The position numbers were made by a program, and so were the translations under genes. Shown in pieces: positions 63,846 to 64,000 of a stretch of DNA of 64,000 nt. The DNA lies in NCBI GenBank assembly GCA_040367435.1, contig BAABWY010000005.1, positions 124,001 through 188,000 of the forward strand, read 5' to 3'. Each line of letters starts with the position of its first letter. Position 1 is the stretch's first letter. The notes beneath the pieces are model-generated. The model was not told the origin of the DNA. It saw only the letters and a program-made list of their open reading frames with translations, and searched no databases. This DNA is from Hyphomicrobiales bacterium 4NK60-0047b. Its GTDB lineage: Bacteria > Pseudomonadota > Alphaproteobacteria > Rhizobiales > HXMU1428-3.

Positions 63846-64000
63846 ATGTCTGATGCAATTGTAATCGTGGGTGCGGCCCGCACACCTTTGGGCGCTATGC
63901 AAGGTGAACTCTCTGACCTAACTGCCAGTGAACTTGGAGGGCATGCAATTTCTGCGGCGCTCGAGGGTTCTGGTGTCGATAAATCAGAAGTCGATGAAGT
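63846..64000 (+). CDS. Thiolase (acetyl-CoA acetyltransferase), N-terminal fragment
   Basis: Only ~51 residues before the window ends. The start MSDAIVIVGAARTPLGAMQG followed by ELSDLTASELGGHAISAALEGSGVDKSEVDEV is the standard thiolase N-terminus (A-R-T-P-x-G and the helix with L-G). Biosynthetic/degradative class and exact substrate cannot be told from this part. Directly follows the enoyl-CoA hydratase, so likely a branched-chain or acetoacetyl-CoA thiolase of the same operon. Confidence 0.9.
   Translation, partial: MSDAIVIVGAARTPLGAMQGELSDLTASELGGHAISAALEGSGVDKSEVDE

Overview
The window is a chromosomal stretch of an alphaproteobacterium, most likely from the Hyphomicrobiales (Rhizobiales) or a near relative. 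The evidence is the gene order zapE / mdh-sucC-sucD-sucA-sucB, the hisS-hisZ-hisG operon with a short HisG and a HisZ partner, an alphaproteobacterial-type HisRS, a glcDEF set, and DUF3422, DUF2939 and CheZ-type proteins. Base composition is visibly AT-rich for that group. Coding density is high and I see no frameshifted gene, transposase, phage gene or CRISPR array.

Layout. 1-8.4 kb (minus strand): TCA-cycle block sucB (cut by the window edge), sucA, sucD, sucC and mdh, with zapE upstream. 8.7-14.1 kb: single genes (GNAT acetyltransferase, thioredoxin-type arsenate reductase, a pentapeptide-repeat membrane protein, DUF454, SDR, DUF2939) interspersed with a structured intergenic repeat family. 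14.3-21.7 kb: GST-like protein, hisSZG, a LutA-like CCG protein, DUF3422, cytochrome c. 22.4-26.4 kb: glycolate oxidase glcDEF. 26.6-31.6 kb: orphan cheZ, a small membrane protein, a tRNA-Ser(GGA) gene preceded by two tandem copies of its own 5' half, an unknown 253-aa protein, and a RidA-like/NTF2-like pair beside a LysR regulator. 31.9-35.2 kb: a nitrate/nitrite-porter-family MFS transporter followed by a PP2C phosphatase-kinase fusion. 35.2-39.5 kb (minus): hybrid histidine kinase, OmpR-type regulator, AraC regulator and thioesterase. 39.7-47.9 kb (plus): a branched-chain-amino-acid-type ABC importer interleaved with two acyl-CoA-ligase-family proteins. 48.0-56.8 kb (minus): leucine/isovalerate catabolism (ivd, mccB, acyl-CoA ligase, mccA, HMG-CoA lyase, methylglutaconyl-CoA hydratase) with a TetR regulator and a palindromic operator. 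57.1-64 kb: a LysR regulator divergent from a valine catabolic operon (mmsA, acyl-CoA dehydrogenase, 3-hydroxyisobutyryl-CoA hydrolase, mmsB, enoyl-CoA hydratase, thiolase cut by the edge).

How the genes fit together. Much of the right half points to organic-acid and amino-acid oxidation: import and CoA-activation of a carboxylic acid, leucine and valine breakdown to acetyl-, acetoacetyl- and propionyl-CoA, and glycolate oxidation, all feeding the TCA block at the left end.

The most unusual material is non-coding. First, tRNA-Ser is preceded by two 117-bp tandem units, each carrying nucleotides 1-32 of the tRNA fused to an intrinsic-terminator-like hairpin. Second, a dispersed intergenic repeat family (five loci, all in one orientation) has hairpins whose arms change in sequence while complementarity, loop and flanks are kept; the three long copies each sit between convergent genes. 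Third, the pentapeptide gene is bracketed by an exact 63-bp direct repeat drawn from the same family.
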